Shown here in pieces: positions 9,718 through 18,944 of a stretch of 28,994 nt of DNA (its first letter is position 1; each line of letters begins with the position of its first letter). Made by a program: the position numbers and the translations under genes. The notes under the pieces are model-generated. The model ran no database searches and had not been told where the DNA came from. It worked only from the letters and a program-made list of their open reading frames with translations. Source of the DNA: Basidiobolus ranarum (Eukaryota; Basidiobolomycota; Basidiobolomycetes; Basidiobolales); the NCBI GenBank assembly GCA_040143965.1, contig JASJQH010006985.1, forward strand, positions 1 to 28,994, given 5' to 3'.

Positions 9718-10431
9718 ATGTCAAAGGACCAAGATTTAGAAACTCGTCTGGGAAATCTTAAGGAAAACAATCACCTTGAGACGGAAACTGATGACGAACT
9801 ACAGCAAAGATTCAATAAAGTCTTTGGTCACAAGGCTGTAATTTCAAATAGCTCCTTTGCTGTACCAGATTCAGCAGTGGACCAGGATGAAGTTGAAAGA
9901 CTATTGAACGAATTGGAATTAAGTGAAGAAGATTTTACTGAGCAGTTCGGCATCTCATCTGATATTCCCAACTTGAATCCTGCACAAACCACCAAACTCA
10001 ATCAGGCTGTAGAAACTTTTTTAGGACAGGATGAAAGTTCATCTCAAGATATTCTAGAAGAAGACTCGCTAATCCGACAAGTCAACGAAGAGATATCTCT
10101 AAATGATAAATACAAGCATATTGAACTCAAGTTTGATAACGACCTGCAGTCACGCTTAAACGACCTTAAAGAGAATCCACCAGTGCTATCCCCATCTAAA
10201 GATTTCAACCAATCCACCCTAGGACCTCCACCAAAGCCTTTATCTATATCAGATTTCAACGAGGAGGATAATTGGTGTTGTATCTGTAATGAGGATGCTA
10301 GTGTGGAATGTCGTGATTGCGATAACGATAAATACTGTCAAAAATGCTTTAAGGAGGGCCATTACGTCGATCCTATTGATTGGGAGTACAAAAACCACAA
10401 GTTTGTCGCTATTAAAGCATATAGCAAGTAA
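9718..10431 (+). CDS. ANCHR/ZFYVE19-like protein (MIM1-like motifs and C-terminal B-box-type zinc finger, no FYVE)
   Basis: A single exon of 237 aa. The C-terminal region (about residues 186-227) is a B-box-like cross-brace: C187-x2-C190, C198-x2-C201, C207-x2-C210, H215 and H227, beginning WCCICNEDA, which closely resembles the C-terminus of human ZFYVE19/ANCHR. Upstream are two near-identical helical motifs, DLETRLGNLKE (residues 6-16) and DLQSRLNDLKE (142-152), plus ELQQRFNKVFG (27-37). Their D/E-L-x-x-R-L-x-x-L-K pattern is that of MIM1 motifs, which bind the MIT domain of VPS4. The rest is acidic and probably disordered. Human ANCHR holds VPS4 in the abscission checkpoint through an N-terminal FYVE finger that is absent here. 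An ESCRT/VPS4 link is inference from motif similarity. The single-exon structure contrasts with most neighbours. Confidence 0.74.
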   Translation: MSKDQDLETRLGNLKENNHLETETDDELQQRFNKVFGHKAVISNSSFAVPDSAVDQDEVERLLNELELSEEDFTEQFGISSDIPNLNPAQTTKLNQAVETFLGQDESSSQDILEEDSLIRQVNEEISLNDKYKHIELKFDNDLQSRLNDLKENPPVLSPSKDFNQSTLGPPPKPLSISDFNEEDNWCCICNEDASVECRDCDNDKYCQKCFKEGHYVDPIDWEYKNHKFVAIKAYSK

Positions 10432-10764
10432 CTACTCTTCTCAAGGATGGTTGAGATAAGCCACTACATATTCTTTTGTAATTTACAAAATATCTTTTTG
10501 AAATCTTATGAATATATGCTGTTTTTATTTATTGTGAAGTTAATGTAATATCATACGAAATTAATCCTTTTGATTAAATGCTCTGATTAGCTCTACCAGA
10601 GTCAGGGTGAAAACTACAAGAACATCAGTTTTTGTTTATCAAGTTCATTAGCCTGTGATTTGTTTTTGTTTTGATTCATACCATACTAATCAAAACACTT
10701 CAGATATTAATATTCTTTGTCGAGCAATAATCATTACTTTTCTTTCTGTTTACCTATTTTTACA
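10432..10764. other. Intergenic between the ANCHR-like gene and MCMBP
   Basis: A 333-bp AT-rich spacer between co-oriented genes. No TATAAA, RNA gene or repeat recognised. Confidence 0.5.
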
Positions 10765-12552
10765 ATGGTCTCTTCCGAAACACTTGAATTCATTAACAAC
10801 CCACTTGACGTATTTCAAAAGGTTTTTCAGTCTAAATGGAACAGCGGACAAGGAGACTTGATTAACTGGGGCTTTACCGAGCACTTTAACACTATTTTCA
10901 ACACGGAGGAAAAGGTGCGACAAATACCTTCTTTATCTCATAGGTTGATAAATCAGCTCTCGAAGAACACTTTGGTTCGTTTTCGAGGAATGGTTCAGGA
11001 TACCAGTCTTGGTCAAGAGTGCTTTATTGATGTACTAGAGAGTACCAATAAGATGAATGGTGAAAAAGTATTTCATTGCCTTAGATTTACTGACAGTGAG
11101 CTAGAAGAGGAAACAGAACAGTTTACTCGTCATTTTGAGTCCCCTAACAATCGAGTGGATGAGAAGCAACTTTATTTCTGTGTTTCTATTCCTGGAGAGA
11201 CTGATTGGGCCAAGAGTCAGGCAGAGACCTCCCACTTGAGCTCCGAGCTAGAAGATCAAAACGTCGAGGAGCTCCGTGAAATGACGCAATCTATCTCAAT
11301 CGAAGGCAATACTTTTGAAGTACCCAATGGTGTCAGATCTAGATACCCTTTTCCCGACGAGGATCATCTCCCAGTTTTAGTTAAAGTCTATGGAAGTGAA
11401 GAAGGTCCAAAGGTTGGCGAAGTCGTAGAATTCATCGGTATTTATACTCCCCCAGTATCGCAATCTACCACACAAGCCAATGCGGAATCAAGTGTTAATA
11501 CGCACTCTGTTGAGGTTGATTCTCTACCGTGTCTTCATACAATTGTCCACCGTAAGATTGGCCCGTATTCTGGAATTTATTCACATGAAAAATCGATCCC
11601 CGAAAGTCATATTGCCGAGCTTCGTCAGGAAATGGAAACTATACGCCCCAAACTAATTGAATACTTAGCCTCTTCTCTAGGCGGCGACCAATTGGCCGCA
11701 GAGTTTCTCTTACTCCAGCTTATGTCTTATGTTCATACCCGCAAGAGTGGATTTTGCGTAGGTAATTTATCACTCAACATCTGCAATGTTCCCGAAACGT
11801 TACCAAGTGGAGTCACTTTTAATGGCACTCCGCTAAAAGCCTTCACCTCTAACTTGGCAAAAGTATTGTCATCCCTTCTACCCAAGTTCTATACCTTGCC
11901 TCTTTCACTTGACTTACTTAACAACAATTCATTTACTCCAAGAAGTAATGAATTTCTGAAGTCTGGAATGCTTCAAGTATCTGACGGTACTACTTTATTA
12001 GTCGATGAGACTGCCCTGGATGAAGGAAATCTAAACGACTCTGGAGTACGTAATATCAACGAGTTGCATTCGGTTTTGCAGACACAAGAGTTGACTTATG
12101 TCTTTCCATATTACGAAATGAAATTCCCAGTAAATCTTGGCATAACTGTTTTGTCCAACGCGAAGACATTTTTGCCAGTTGATTGCGTGGTTCCATTGCA
12201 ACCCACTCCCATAACTCCAAGCGATATTGAAGAAAGTTTATTGGATAAATTCCGACTTTACTTGATGATTTTCCAACATATCGACTACAGCATCCCTGAA
12301 CACGTCTCCCAAATACTTCAAGAAGACTTTGTCAAGAGGAGACAAGAAGCATATGCTGCTGGTGAAGAGCTAATGTCACAAGGAGATATGTTGTTTCTTC
12401 TTACCTTGGCTAGACTGGTTGCTCAAACCTTTGGCGAGACCGAATTAACCGAGCAAATATGGAAATACACAGTCGAGTTAAATGAAACGAGGAAACAAAG
12501 GGTAAATGGTTTGCCTACTCGTCAAGTCACAAACCCAACATTGAATCGCTAG
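10765..12552 (+). CDS. MCMBP: MCM-binding protein (MCMBP/ETG1/Mcb1)
   Basis: A single exon of 595 aa, close to the usual length of the family (about 550-640). MCMBP associates with MCM3-7 in place of MCM2 and helps assemble or unload the replicative helicase; fission yeast Mcb1 is a homologue, and budding yeast lacks it. Conserved segments: an N-terminal region with FQSKWNSG, then LVRFRGMVQDTSLGQECFID, a central acidic stretch, LPVLVKVYGSEEGPKVGEVVEFIGIY, LHTIVHRKI, AAEFLLLQLMSYVHTRK, LSLNICNVP, VDETALDEG, and C-terminal LLFLLTLARLVAQTFGETEL. The open frame begins upstream at a TTG (10717); the first ATG is 10765. A coding sequence of nearly 1.8 kb without introns is unusual in this intron-rich neighbourhood. 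Identification is confident. Confidence 0.91.
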   Translation: MVSSETLEFINNPLDVFQKVFQSKWNSGQGDLINWGFTEHFNTIFNTEEKVRQIPSLSHRLINQLSKNTLVRFRGMVQDTSLGQECFIDVLESTNKMNGEKVFHCLRFTDSELEEETEQFTRHFESPNNRVDEKQLYFCVSIPGETDWAKSQAETSHLSSELEDQNVEELREMTQSISIEGNTFEVPNGVRSRYPFPDEDHLPVLVKVYGSEEGPKVGEVVEFIGIYTPPVSQSTTQANAESSVNTHSVEVDSLPCLHTIVHRKIGPYSGIYSHEKSIPESHIAELRQEMETIRPKLIEYLASSLGGDQLAAEFLLLQLMSYVHTRKSGFCVGNLSLNICNVPETLPSGVTFNGTPLKAFTSNLAKVLSSLLPKFYTLPLSLDLLNNNSFTPRSNEFLKSGMLQVSDGTTLLVDETALDEGNLNDSGVRNINELHSVLQTQELTYVFPYYEMKFPVNLGITVLSNAKTFLPVDCVVPLQPTPITPSDIEESLLDKFRLYLMIFQHIDYSIPEHVSQILQEDFVKRRQEAYAAGEELMSQGDMLFLLTLARLVAQTFGETELTEQIWKYTVELNETRKQRVNGLPTRQVTNPTLNR

Positions 12553-12812
12553 CCAACGCATAAAAAATCCACCGATCTCTTCACTTTGTATTATTAATGC
12601 TGAATTCTTCCAACTGATGCTTCAGATTTCTCGTGTACAATTAAACTCTACTAAAAATAAAGAAGCAAATAAGTAGAAACCAAGTACATTCGAACAGTTT
12701 TGAAGATCACATCGCTATTTTAGAAAGTCATTTTGTCTGTCTACAGAGCCTCGAAGCGGGACGGGTTGATAGATAAGAAAATATATAAGATTTGCAATAA
12801 TCCCGTTTCGTG
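12553..12812. other. Intergenic after MCMBP
   Basis: Non-coding 3' flank of MCMBP and promoter of the candidate microprotein; AT-rich, no other feature. Confidence 0.45.
12782..12789 (+). promoter_or_regulatory. TATA box (TATATAAG) of the candidate microprotein
   Basis: TATATAAG ends 23 bp before an ATG at 12813. A TATA box this close to an ATG would leave almost no leader, so either the leader is very short or the match is fortuitous. Confidence 0.3.
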
Positions 12813-12965
12813 ATGGAGATTGAATCCATATCTGAAATACCTGATGATACTAATAAATACCCCATGAGACACAAACCAATGTTCACCATTCAGCTTTTAG
12901 AAATTACACCTGAGCCTTGGACCATTGTGGCAATGAGCATTTGGGGCCTCCTGTTTGTTCCCTGA
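12813..12965 (+). CDS. Candidate 50-aa microprotein with hydrophobic C-terminus
   Basis: An ATG-initiated open frame of 50 codons. The first half is acidic/polar (starts MEIESISEIPDD). The C-terminal 16 residues (PWTIVAMSIWGLLFVP) are hydrophobic and rich in Trp, long enough to graze but barely span a membrane. TATATAAG stands just upstream at 12782. The frame lies in a 650-bp gap between MCMBP and ETR1 that otherwise has no gene. I recognise no family. It could be a tail-anchored microprotein, the first exon of a longer gene (no strong donor seen), or a chance ORF. Only transcription data or conservation would decide. Confidence 0.3.
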   Translation: MEIESISEIPDDTNKYPMRHKPMFTIQLLEITPEPWTIVAMSIWGLLFVP

Positions 12966-13168
12966 AAACATCCGACAAATGAATACAAATATCCATGCAA
13001 TTGACACGCAATTACGAGATGGATATCTGATGATGATATTAAATTCTCGGAGGATACACTCGTGTGAATATGATTTATACCTACGTCAAATTAACCTCAA
13101 CTAATTCCGAAAAGTGTCTGATTGGAAGAAGAATTTTTGGGTGGCTTTGGATCCTATCAACTTGTTCT

Positions 13169-13175
13169 TATAAAG
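13169..13175 (+). promoter_or_regulatory. TATA box (TATAAAG) of ETR1
   Basis: TATAAAG lies 28-34 bp upstream of the ETR1 ATG at 13203. The leader would be very short if transcription starts at the usual distance; initiation might then occur at the second in-frame ATG, 13212. Confidence 0.4.
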
Positions 13176-13202
13176 CATACACTTGCTTGAGCTTGGAATA
13201 AT

Positions 13203-14668
13203 ATGTTTAAAATGAGAGGTCTATTAACTAGCATAAACCCCAAGGCTATTCGTAGTTTATCTGCTTTCCAGCTTCAATATCAATCCTATCGTTTTAACCA
13301 AACCTTTGCCAAAATCATCTCTTTTGAGGAATATGGTAAACCCAGTACTGTTTTAAAGTAAGTACAACCAATTTCAATATTGTCTTGTGTAGTTTATTAA
13401 GCTTGGTGTAGAATACGTCAACAGGCTCTACCTGAACTCTCTTCAAAAGATGTCCATATCAAATTCTTGGCTGCTCCAGTCAACCCTGCTGATGTCAACC
13501 AAATAGAAGGTAGCTATCCAGCAAAACCAGTTTTTCACCCTGAAATTGGTGCTATCGGAGGAAATGAAGGAGTAGCTGAAGTGATTTCTGTTGGAACTGA
13601 AGTTAAGGATCTTACTGTAGGAGATTGGGTGATCCCTTCCAAGCCTGGCTTTGGTTGGTATATTATTAAAGGAGTTATTTTTCGATATTGGTATTAACTC
13701 TTTATTTTTAAGGAACTTGGAGAACTCATGCGTCGGTTCAACCCGAAGATATTTACCGCATTCCTAAGGAAGGAATATCAGTCATTCAAGCAGCCACACT
13801 TACAGTTAACCCTTGTACAGCCTATAGAATGTTGAAGGATTTTATTGACTTGAAAGAAGGTGATTTAAATATATAATTAATTCACCTAATTCAATTTATT
13901 TACACTTTATCTCAGGGGATTACGTGATTCAAAATGGAGGTAACAGTGGTGTTGGTCAAGCAGTTATACAAATAGCTCGGGCACGTGGAATTAACACTAT
14001 TAACATAATTCGCGATAGGTAAAGTGATGGAATGAAAAATACTCCATTGTCATATACAATGATATACTTATTTTATTCTTCAAATTCAGAGAAAATTTCG
14101 AGGAAGCCGCACAAAAACTTAAAGATTTAGGAGCAACTCATGTATTTGCTGATACACAAATTCGTAAACCCGATACTCGTGACTTTATCAAGAGTCTTGG
14201 TCGCCCAATTCGCCTCGGATTGAATTGTGTGGGTGGAAAAACAACTACTGATATGGCTAGACTCTTAGGGTAAAAATTCATTGGAATTATTCGTTAATCC
14301 GAATTGAATAATTAATGAGATTGTATAGAAATAATGCTACCTTGGTTACCTATGGAGGCATGAGTAGAGAACCTTTGACATTCCCTACATCCATTTTCAT
14401 CTTCAAGAATCTCACCGCTACTGGATTCTGGATGACAAATTGGGCCAAGGACCATTCTAGGGAAGAGAGAGCTCAAATGTGGAATGAAATACTAGGTATG
14501 ATGCGAGATGGTAAACTCAAAGAAGTTCCCAATGAACAAATCAATTGGGAGACTAGCTCTGAACATATCTCCCAAGATCAAGAACAAAATATGTTGAAGA
14601 AATTTACCGGTGTCGTTGACAAAGCATTGTCAGGCTTTTCAAAAGGAAAACAAATCGTTCTTTTCTAA
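13203..14668 (+). CDS. ETR1: Mitochondrial trans-2-enoyl-ACP/CoA reductase (ETR1/MECR)
   Basis: Six exons, join(13203..13357,13412..13653,13713..13859,13916..14018,14090..14269,14329..14668), encode 388 aa. The enzyme performs the NADPH-dependent last step of mitochondrial type II fatty-acid synthesis, which feeds lipoate synthesis. The N-terminus (about 35 aa) is rich in Arg, Ser and hydrophobics with no acids, as expected for a matrix presequence. MDR-family landmarks: [16 protein letters not shown] with the Tyr (Y87) matching the catalytic Tyr of fungal Etr1, [20 protein letters not shown], the nucleotide-binding [24 protein letters not shown], and the C-terminal [10 protein letters not shown] and [14 protein letters not shown]. 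Intron 2 uses a weak GTTGGT donor, but only that choice regenerates GFGTWR. ATGs at 13203 and 13212 are both possible starts. Very secure assignment. Confidence 0.94.
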
Positions 14669-15108
14669 TAAACATTTGGAACCTATTTTCAATTGAATTT
14701 TATTTATTGGGCCAGATTTATTTACCAGGCATTCGCCAGAAAATCATCGATGATAAAAATAGACAGTTGCCAAGTCTGCTAACAAGATGAGGTATGTCAT
14801 GGATGATCTAATCGGATAGCTCTCAAGTGTTCAAAAGAGTGTACGTGTTGGTTAATTTGATTTATTTAATTACAAATGTGAAGAATTATATATATTTGAA
14901 ACATAAATTTGTACTAGGAAGTTTCAATGATCACAAGAGGAATTCTAAACAGGGAGATTGCTTTAAATGAACTAGTAACGAACGATCATGTACGAACATC
15001 AGCAAATAGAAAAGTATTTTACAAGAACCGTCAGTGAATTGGAGTAAAATGAATACAAACGAAAGATGTAGGATTGAACTTCGGTCTTGAAGGACTGCAG
15101 TTGTATTC
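14669..15108. other. Convergent 3' intergenic region
   Basis: A 440-bp region between the converging ends of ETR1 and the 324-aa disordered protein gene. AT-rich, holding only 3' flanks; no RNA gene, repeat or ORF that I can support. Confidence 0.5.
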
Positions 15109-16083
15109 TTACTGTCCTGATATCTTACGACGCTTACTGCATGACATGAAAGGATCCTCTTCTTCAAGTTCGCGGACAGGTGATGACGATAGGAGGTCTG
15201 CCATTTCTTCCGATGGAAATACGTCCTGCCCTTCAGGAAGTCCCATACCAAACTCATGGCCTCGTAGAGGTGAAAGTGGAGAACTACCCACTTCAAACTC
15301 AACTTTACCTCTAACATCTGGTAAAGGTCTAGTGGCCTTCTCATTGGGGGCCTCGGGATCTTGTTTGGCTAAAATCTGATTATCTTCCGGTTTGGCTTGA
15401 ATATCTTCAATTGATTCACCTTGGATTGATAGGCGTCTTAGCTTTGGTGGATTATTAAAACCGAAAGCAGGACTTTGGACAGATATTTTAGATGGCAGTC
15501 TGGCAGGTGTGTTCGATAAAAGACACTTGACAAAAGGAGAGGATGGAACTCCCAAGCTCTCGCCAGGCTTAACATGGGCCGCGCTACTAGTCAAACGAAT
15601 TGGAGTTGTACTAGAGACCTCGATGAGTGGTTGACGAACACGAGGCTTAGGTGAGAACACATCTATCTTCTCCAGCTCCCTGCGCTCACTATCTCTTAAT
15701 AATCTGGTAGCGAGAGGAGGTTGTGCCTCCAGTCTTTGAGCAAGACTACCAGGGCTAAAGAGAACAGAAGGACCTTTGCGTACATTAGGATCCAAGAACA
15801 AATTTTGGGTATTGGCATTGAGTTGTAAATCAGTTTTTGTTGGTGAGCCTGAAGGAGAAGCTCTATTGGAAAGACTTGAACGAATACCAGGTGTTTGAGC
15901 TTTGCGTTCATATCGTTGGTTTGTTGGAGAGAGGGTTAAACTCGAATCTAGTCCATTCGCAGAAATTGAACGGTCAGGAGGAGGTAAAGTCCAACACTGG
16001 CGGTGATGTTTGGGCGATAAGGCCTTGAGGTCAGGATGCTTAGAACTTGGTGTAAGGGGACGAGTCATTGTAAAAGTGGACAT
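15109..16083 (-). CDS. Uncharacterised disordered protein rich in S/T-P (CDK-type) sites
   Basis: A single exon of 324 aa starting at ATG 16083. I recognise no family. The sequence is low in hydrophobic clusters and looks disordered. It has 15 Ser/Thr-Pro dipeptides (T11, S23, S52, T64, S76, S80, S110, S144, T160, S182, T192, S204, S268, S271, S301). Five of them (S80, T160, T192, S271, S301) fit the full CDK consensus S/T-P-x-K/R. KLRRLSI at residues 214-220 combines an RxL cyclin-docking pattern with a PKA-type RRxS site. The acidic stretch near residues 305-310 is followed by a basic cluster (KRRK, 317-320) that could be a nuclear signal. This profile fits a nuclear cell-cycle substrate, but that is inference. 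No KEN box is seen. That it is coding rests on the 975-nt open frame and its composition. Confidence 0.68.
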   Translation of the reverse strand: MSTFTMTRPLTPSSKHPDLKALSPKHHRQCWTLPPPDRSISANGLDSSLTLSPTNQRYERKAQTPGIRSSLSNRASPSGSPTKTDLQLNANTQNLFLDPNVRKGPSVLFSPGSLAQRLEAQPPLATRLLRDSERRELEKIDVFSPKPRVRQPLIEVSSTTPIRLTSSAAHVKPGESLGVPSSPFVKCLLSNTPARLPSKISVQSPAFGFNNPPKLRRLSIQGESIEDIQAKPEDNQILAKQDPEAPNEKATRPLPDVRGKVEFEVGSSPLSPLRGHEFGMGLPEGQDVFPSEEMADLLSSSPVRELEEEDPFMSCSKRRKISGQ

Positions 16084-17148
16084 ATTGGTAAATAAAGCGC
16101 CAATAATGTGTGAGTTAAAAATAAATATAGCAGAGGTGCGTTTGTTGGTCTACTGGGATAAAGGTAAAGATGAGAGGCCTTTGGCAGATTAGGTGCAATT
16201 AATATATCCTGACCCATGTCTGCAATTCAAAACAAAGACACTGTTTGTACGACTGGCTATTACGACAGGGGCTAGGAAGTAAACAAATTGCCAGGTCTTA
16301 CTAAATCTATGCACGTATAAGGAATTGAAATATTACGCATTCGTGACCTTGGTTTAATACTTAACCTATTATACAATGCCACTAAATGAATAATGAATCT
16401 ATTCCAATCAAAGCTTATGATGTAACATTTAATAAATTAAGAGTTACCTATCTTTTTGGACCATCCTTTTGGACCGCTCAACTTCCAAGTCTCATCAAAT
16501 GTAAACAATGAAAATAAAGACCGCAATTTATAGCCCACCAATGATGCCTGTTTATTTTGGAATAATGAGCTTTCATTGGTCATTGAGTATCTAAATCTGG
16601 TTCTCGATCCTAAAATCAAATAATAAAAATAGCATATGAAAGAAGCTACTGCGCCTTGTCAAGGAGCTAGCTTCAAGAACCGATGTTGCCAAGTTGAATA
16701 AACATGGTGTAAGCACATTAACCATGCATAAGATGGATTTAGAAAAGGAAGTGGATGATTGGCCATGAGTCGAGTTAACTGGGTTCTGACAATACCATAC
16801 ATCCTGGCTGAAATCTCGTTTTGCCTCTCTCTGAATGATTACATATCATATATAAGGTATTCATTGGTGAAGGAATTTCTTCATAGATAGCCCTAAACAT
16901 GTACCACATGTATAGACGAGATACCGGTTCTAGGATGCGTTAAATCACACTTATCAAATACCAATTGTATGTAGGTAGCACTTCAGACTTGCATGCAAAG
17001 TGATGGAAGATACAATGTAGTTACTTCAATTCTGGTTTAATTTTATTGTTTCAGATACAACATTAAATTATAGAGGCTAGGAAGAAACGGGAGCTAACAG
17101 TAAACGATAGGATAATACAATTTTAAACCAGTAGGTTAACGAAGACGC
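16084..17148. other. Large intergenic region between the disordered protein gene and AGX1
   Basis: 1,065 bp between two minus-strand genes. Most is AT-rich and non-coding. The only structured item is an exon-like island on the minus strand at 16448-16609, listed separately. No RNA gene, repeat array or transposon remnant recognised. Confidence 0.45.
16448..16609 (-). other. Isolated exon-like open segment
   Basis: On the minus strand, 162 nt stay open in one frame between a good acceptor (TTTTAG before 16609) and a good donor (GTAACT after 16448). The encoded stretch includes ETWKLSGPKGWSKK. A phase-matched acceptor near 16272 would add about 28 residues before a stop, but that intron would be longer than others here, and I find no phase-matched upstream exon. 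It could be part of an unrecognised gene, a relic, or chance. Confidence 0.2.
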
Positions 17149-18422
17149 TCAAAAAGTAAAGCCACATTCACGTAGGGAATCCTTCAAAGCGTTTAGTAAT
17201 GTCTCTATATGAAGTCGATCTGGCTGAATTACTGAGGTTCCCATGTGTCCAATTCTGAAATATTTAGTCGCAATTGCTGGATGCAAACCTCCAGCAATCA
17301 TGACACCCCGTTTTGCCATCTTCGGTAACAAATCTGTGGCCTGGATACCACTCGGGTAATAGATTGCCGTTAAACCATTTGCCGAGGATTCTCTCGAATT
17401 AGATACCAATTCCAGCCCCCAGCTTTGGATGGTATCTTTAATCACATTGCTAACTTCTTGATGTCTTGAAAAACTCTTTTCCATACCATAGTTTAGGAGT
17501 TTCTTTAAGGCTACATTCAATGCCATGATAAGTTGAACCGGTGGCGTAGCAAAGTAGGATGGCTTACGAGCCTCATAATTTTGCATAATAGGGATCCAAC
17601 GATGCCATGCTGCGAAGTAACTTTGAGGCTGTGATTTGCGGGATTTGAAAGTCTCAATTGCTCGAGCGCTTGCTACCAATAGAGATAGTCCCGGTGGAGC
17701 ACCAATTGCCTTCTGACTTGCTGTAACGACGATGTCCAAACCCCAGTCGTCCATTCTAATGGATTCACATCCAACGGAACATACGCCATCAACAACAATC
17801 AACGATTCAGGAGAAACTGCACGTATCAAGCTAGCAACAGATTCAATATCAAGCATAACTCCAGTGCTGGTGTCAACATGGGTTAATGCAACGAGTTTGA
17901 ATTTACGCTGTTGAAGGGTTTTCTTAATTTCTGATAGAGTTACAGTTGATCCAAGTGGTTTTGAGGCAATACAGGTAACACTGCCACCATAAGCGGCGAA
18001 ACACTCGGCAAATTTATCACCAAAAAATCCATTGCTGACTACCAAGATGTCTTCTCCAGGTTCAACTAGATTGCTTGCAACCATGTCCCAGGAGAGGGTA
18101 CCAGAGCCCGCAACCACAAATGGTTGCCCAGAGCTGTACAACACAACGCGGAGCATTTCTAAGCATTCTCCAAAGATATTGATGAAGTTGGGATCGGTGT
18201 GCGAAGTGGCGCCTGTTTGCATAGCTTCGAGGACATCTTCATGGCATTCAATTGGGCCTATGTATCATTAGATTTTAGAAATAATTACTGTGGGCGAATA
18301 CTTGCAACAAACTTACCGGGTATCATCAATAGCTTTCTTTCGCGCCCATGAGATCTGATAACCTCCAAAATATCATCCTCAATCAATGGTGGAGTGTAAG
18401 AATTAAAAGGCTGAGTAGACAT
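17149..18422 (-). CDS. AGX1: Alanine-glyoxylate aminotransferase (AGXT/Agx1)
   Basis: Two exons, complement(join(17149..18257,18317..18422)), encode 404 aa, the family's usual length. The PLP enzyme transaminates glyoxylate with alanine to give glycine. The start MSTQPFNSY leads to LLMIPGPIECHEDVLEAM across the single intron, then SHTDPNFINIFGE, AGSGTLSWDMVASNL, LVVSNGFFGDK, THVDTSTGVMLD, VDGVCSVG and TASQKAIGAPPG, where K218 is the Schiff-base lysine in the classic SQK-x4-PPG context. The C-terminal domain carries RHQEVSN and GLHPAIATKYFRIGHMG. The last residues (GFTF) are not a peroxisomal PTS1, so the protein is probably cytosolic or mitochondrial. A minus-strand TATATATA lies at 18484-18491. 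Identification is secure. Serine-pyruvate activity cannot be excluded. Confidence 0.93.
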
Positions 18423-18483
18423 ATTCCGAATGCAACACAGAAAAAAATATGAATTGGTGTTGACTCGGTGGAATGAGTGGTGC

Positions 18484-18491
18484 TATATATA
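18484..18491 (-). promoter_or_regulatory. TATA box (TATATATA) of AGX1
   Basis: TATATATA on the minus strand lies about 62-69 bp upstream of the AGX1 ATG, a usual distance for fungal TATA promoters. Confidence 0.45.
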
Positions 18492-18757
18492 CGCTTCAGT
18501 TTCCTTTCCCCACTCTTCCCTTATTGCAACCCCTCAATCAAACGTGACCATCTCCTGAGCATGTCTCCTCCCCTCTAATGCTTTTAAAACTGAATTAAAG
18601 TACAGTATACATTAAGAACCAATTAAAAATAAATTGATTTGTAATATATTTTGGGGATTCGTTCTCATCTGCACGGAGTATCGAAACGTAATACAACGGA
18701 TCCGTATCAGTCGTTGACATGCAATGAGTCACATTTTGCTCGTTACATCTCTTCATT

Positions 18758-18789
18758 GGATAATCCCCTACGCTGTTATCGGATTATCC
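18758..18789. repeat. Inverted repeat GGATAATCC / GGATTATCC
   Basis: Perfect 9-bp arms at 18758-18766 and 18781-18789 separated by 14 bp, about 340 bp upstream of AGX1. It could fold as a hairpin or be a paired binding site. It contains GATAA-like cores on each strand. Confidence 0.5.
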
Positions 18790-18818
18790 CAACAAAGATT
18801 CTGATAACCAATGCCACA

Positions 18819-18841
18819 CCCAATGTGATGCCCAATGTGAT
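18819..18841 (+). repeat. Tandem duplicate of CCCAATGTGAT (12-bp period)
   Basis: CCCAATGTGAT occurs at 18819-18829 and again at 18831-18841. Each copy contains a CCAAT pentamer, the CBF/HAP-type core, in the AGX1 upstream region. Confidence 0.55.
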
Positions 18842-18914
18842 ACTTCAAGTTTTAAATACCCAGCCCTACCTAAGATTTTCTTTTGGAGTGACCCTGCTAA
18901 AGATCGATAAGTTA

Positions 18915-18944
18915 GGGGCAAGGGTTAAGGGTAAGTGGCAAGGG
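18915..18944 (+). other. G-run cluster with quadruplex potential
   Basis: Four G-runs (GGGG, GGG, GGG, GGG) with spacers of 3, 4 and 10 nt. The last spacer exceeds the classic 7-nt limit. G runs are scarce in this AT-rich window, so the cluster stands out. Confidence 0.35.

Noticed and set aside
13021-13125. Possible C/D-box snoRNA (ATGATGA near 13031, CTGA near 13118)
   Set aside because: No terminal stem flanks the boxes and no convincing C'/D' pair is seen; short boxes like these are frequent by chance.
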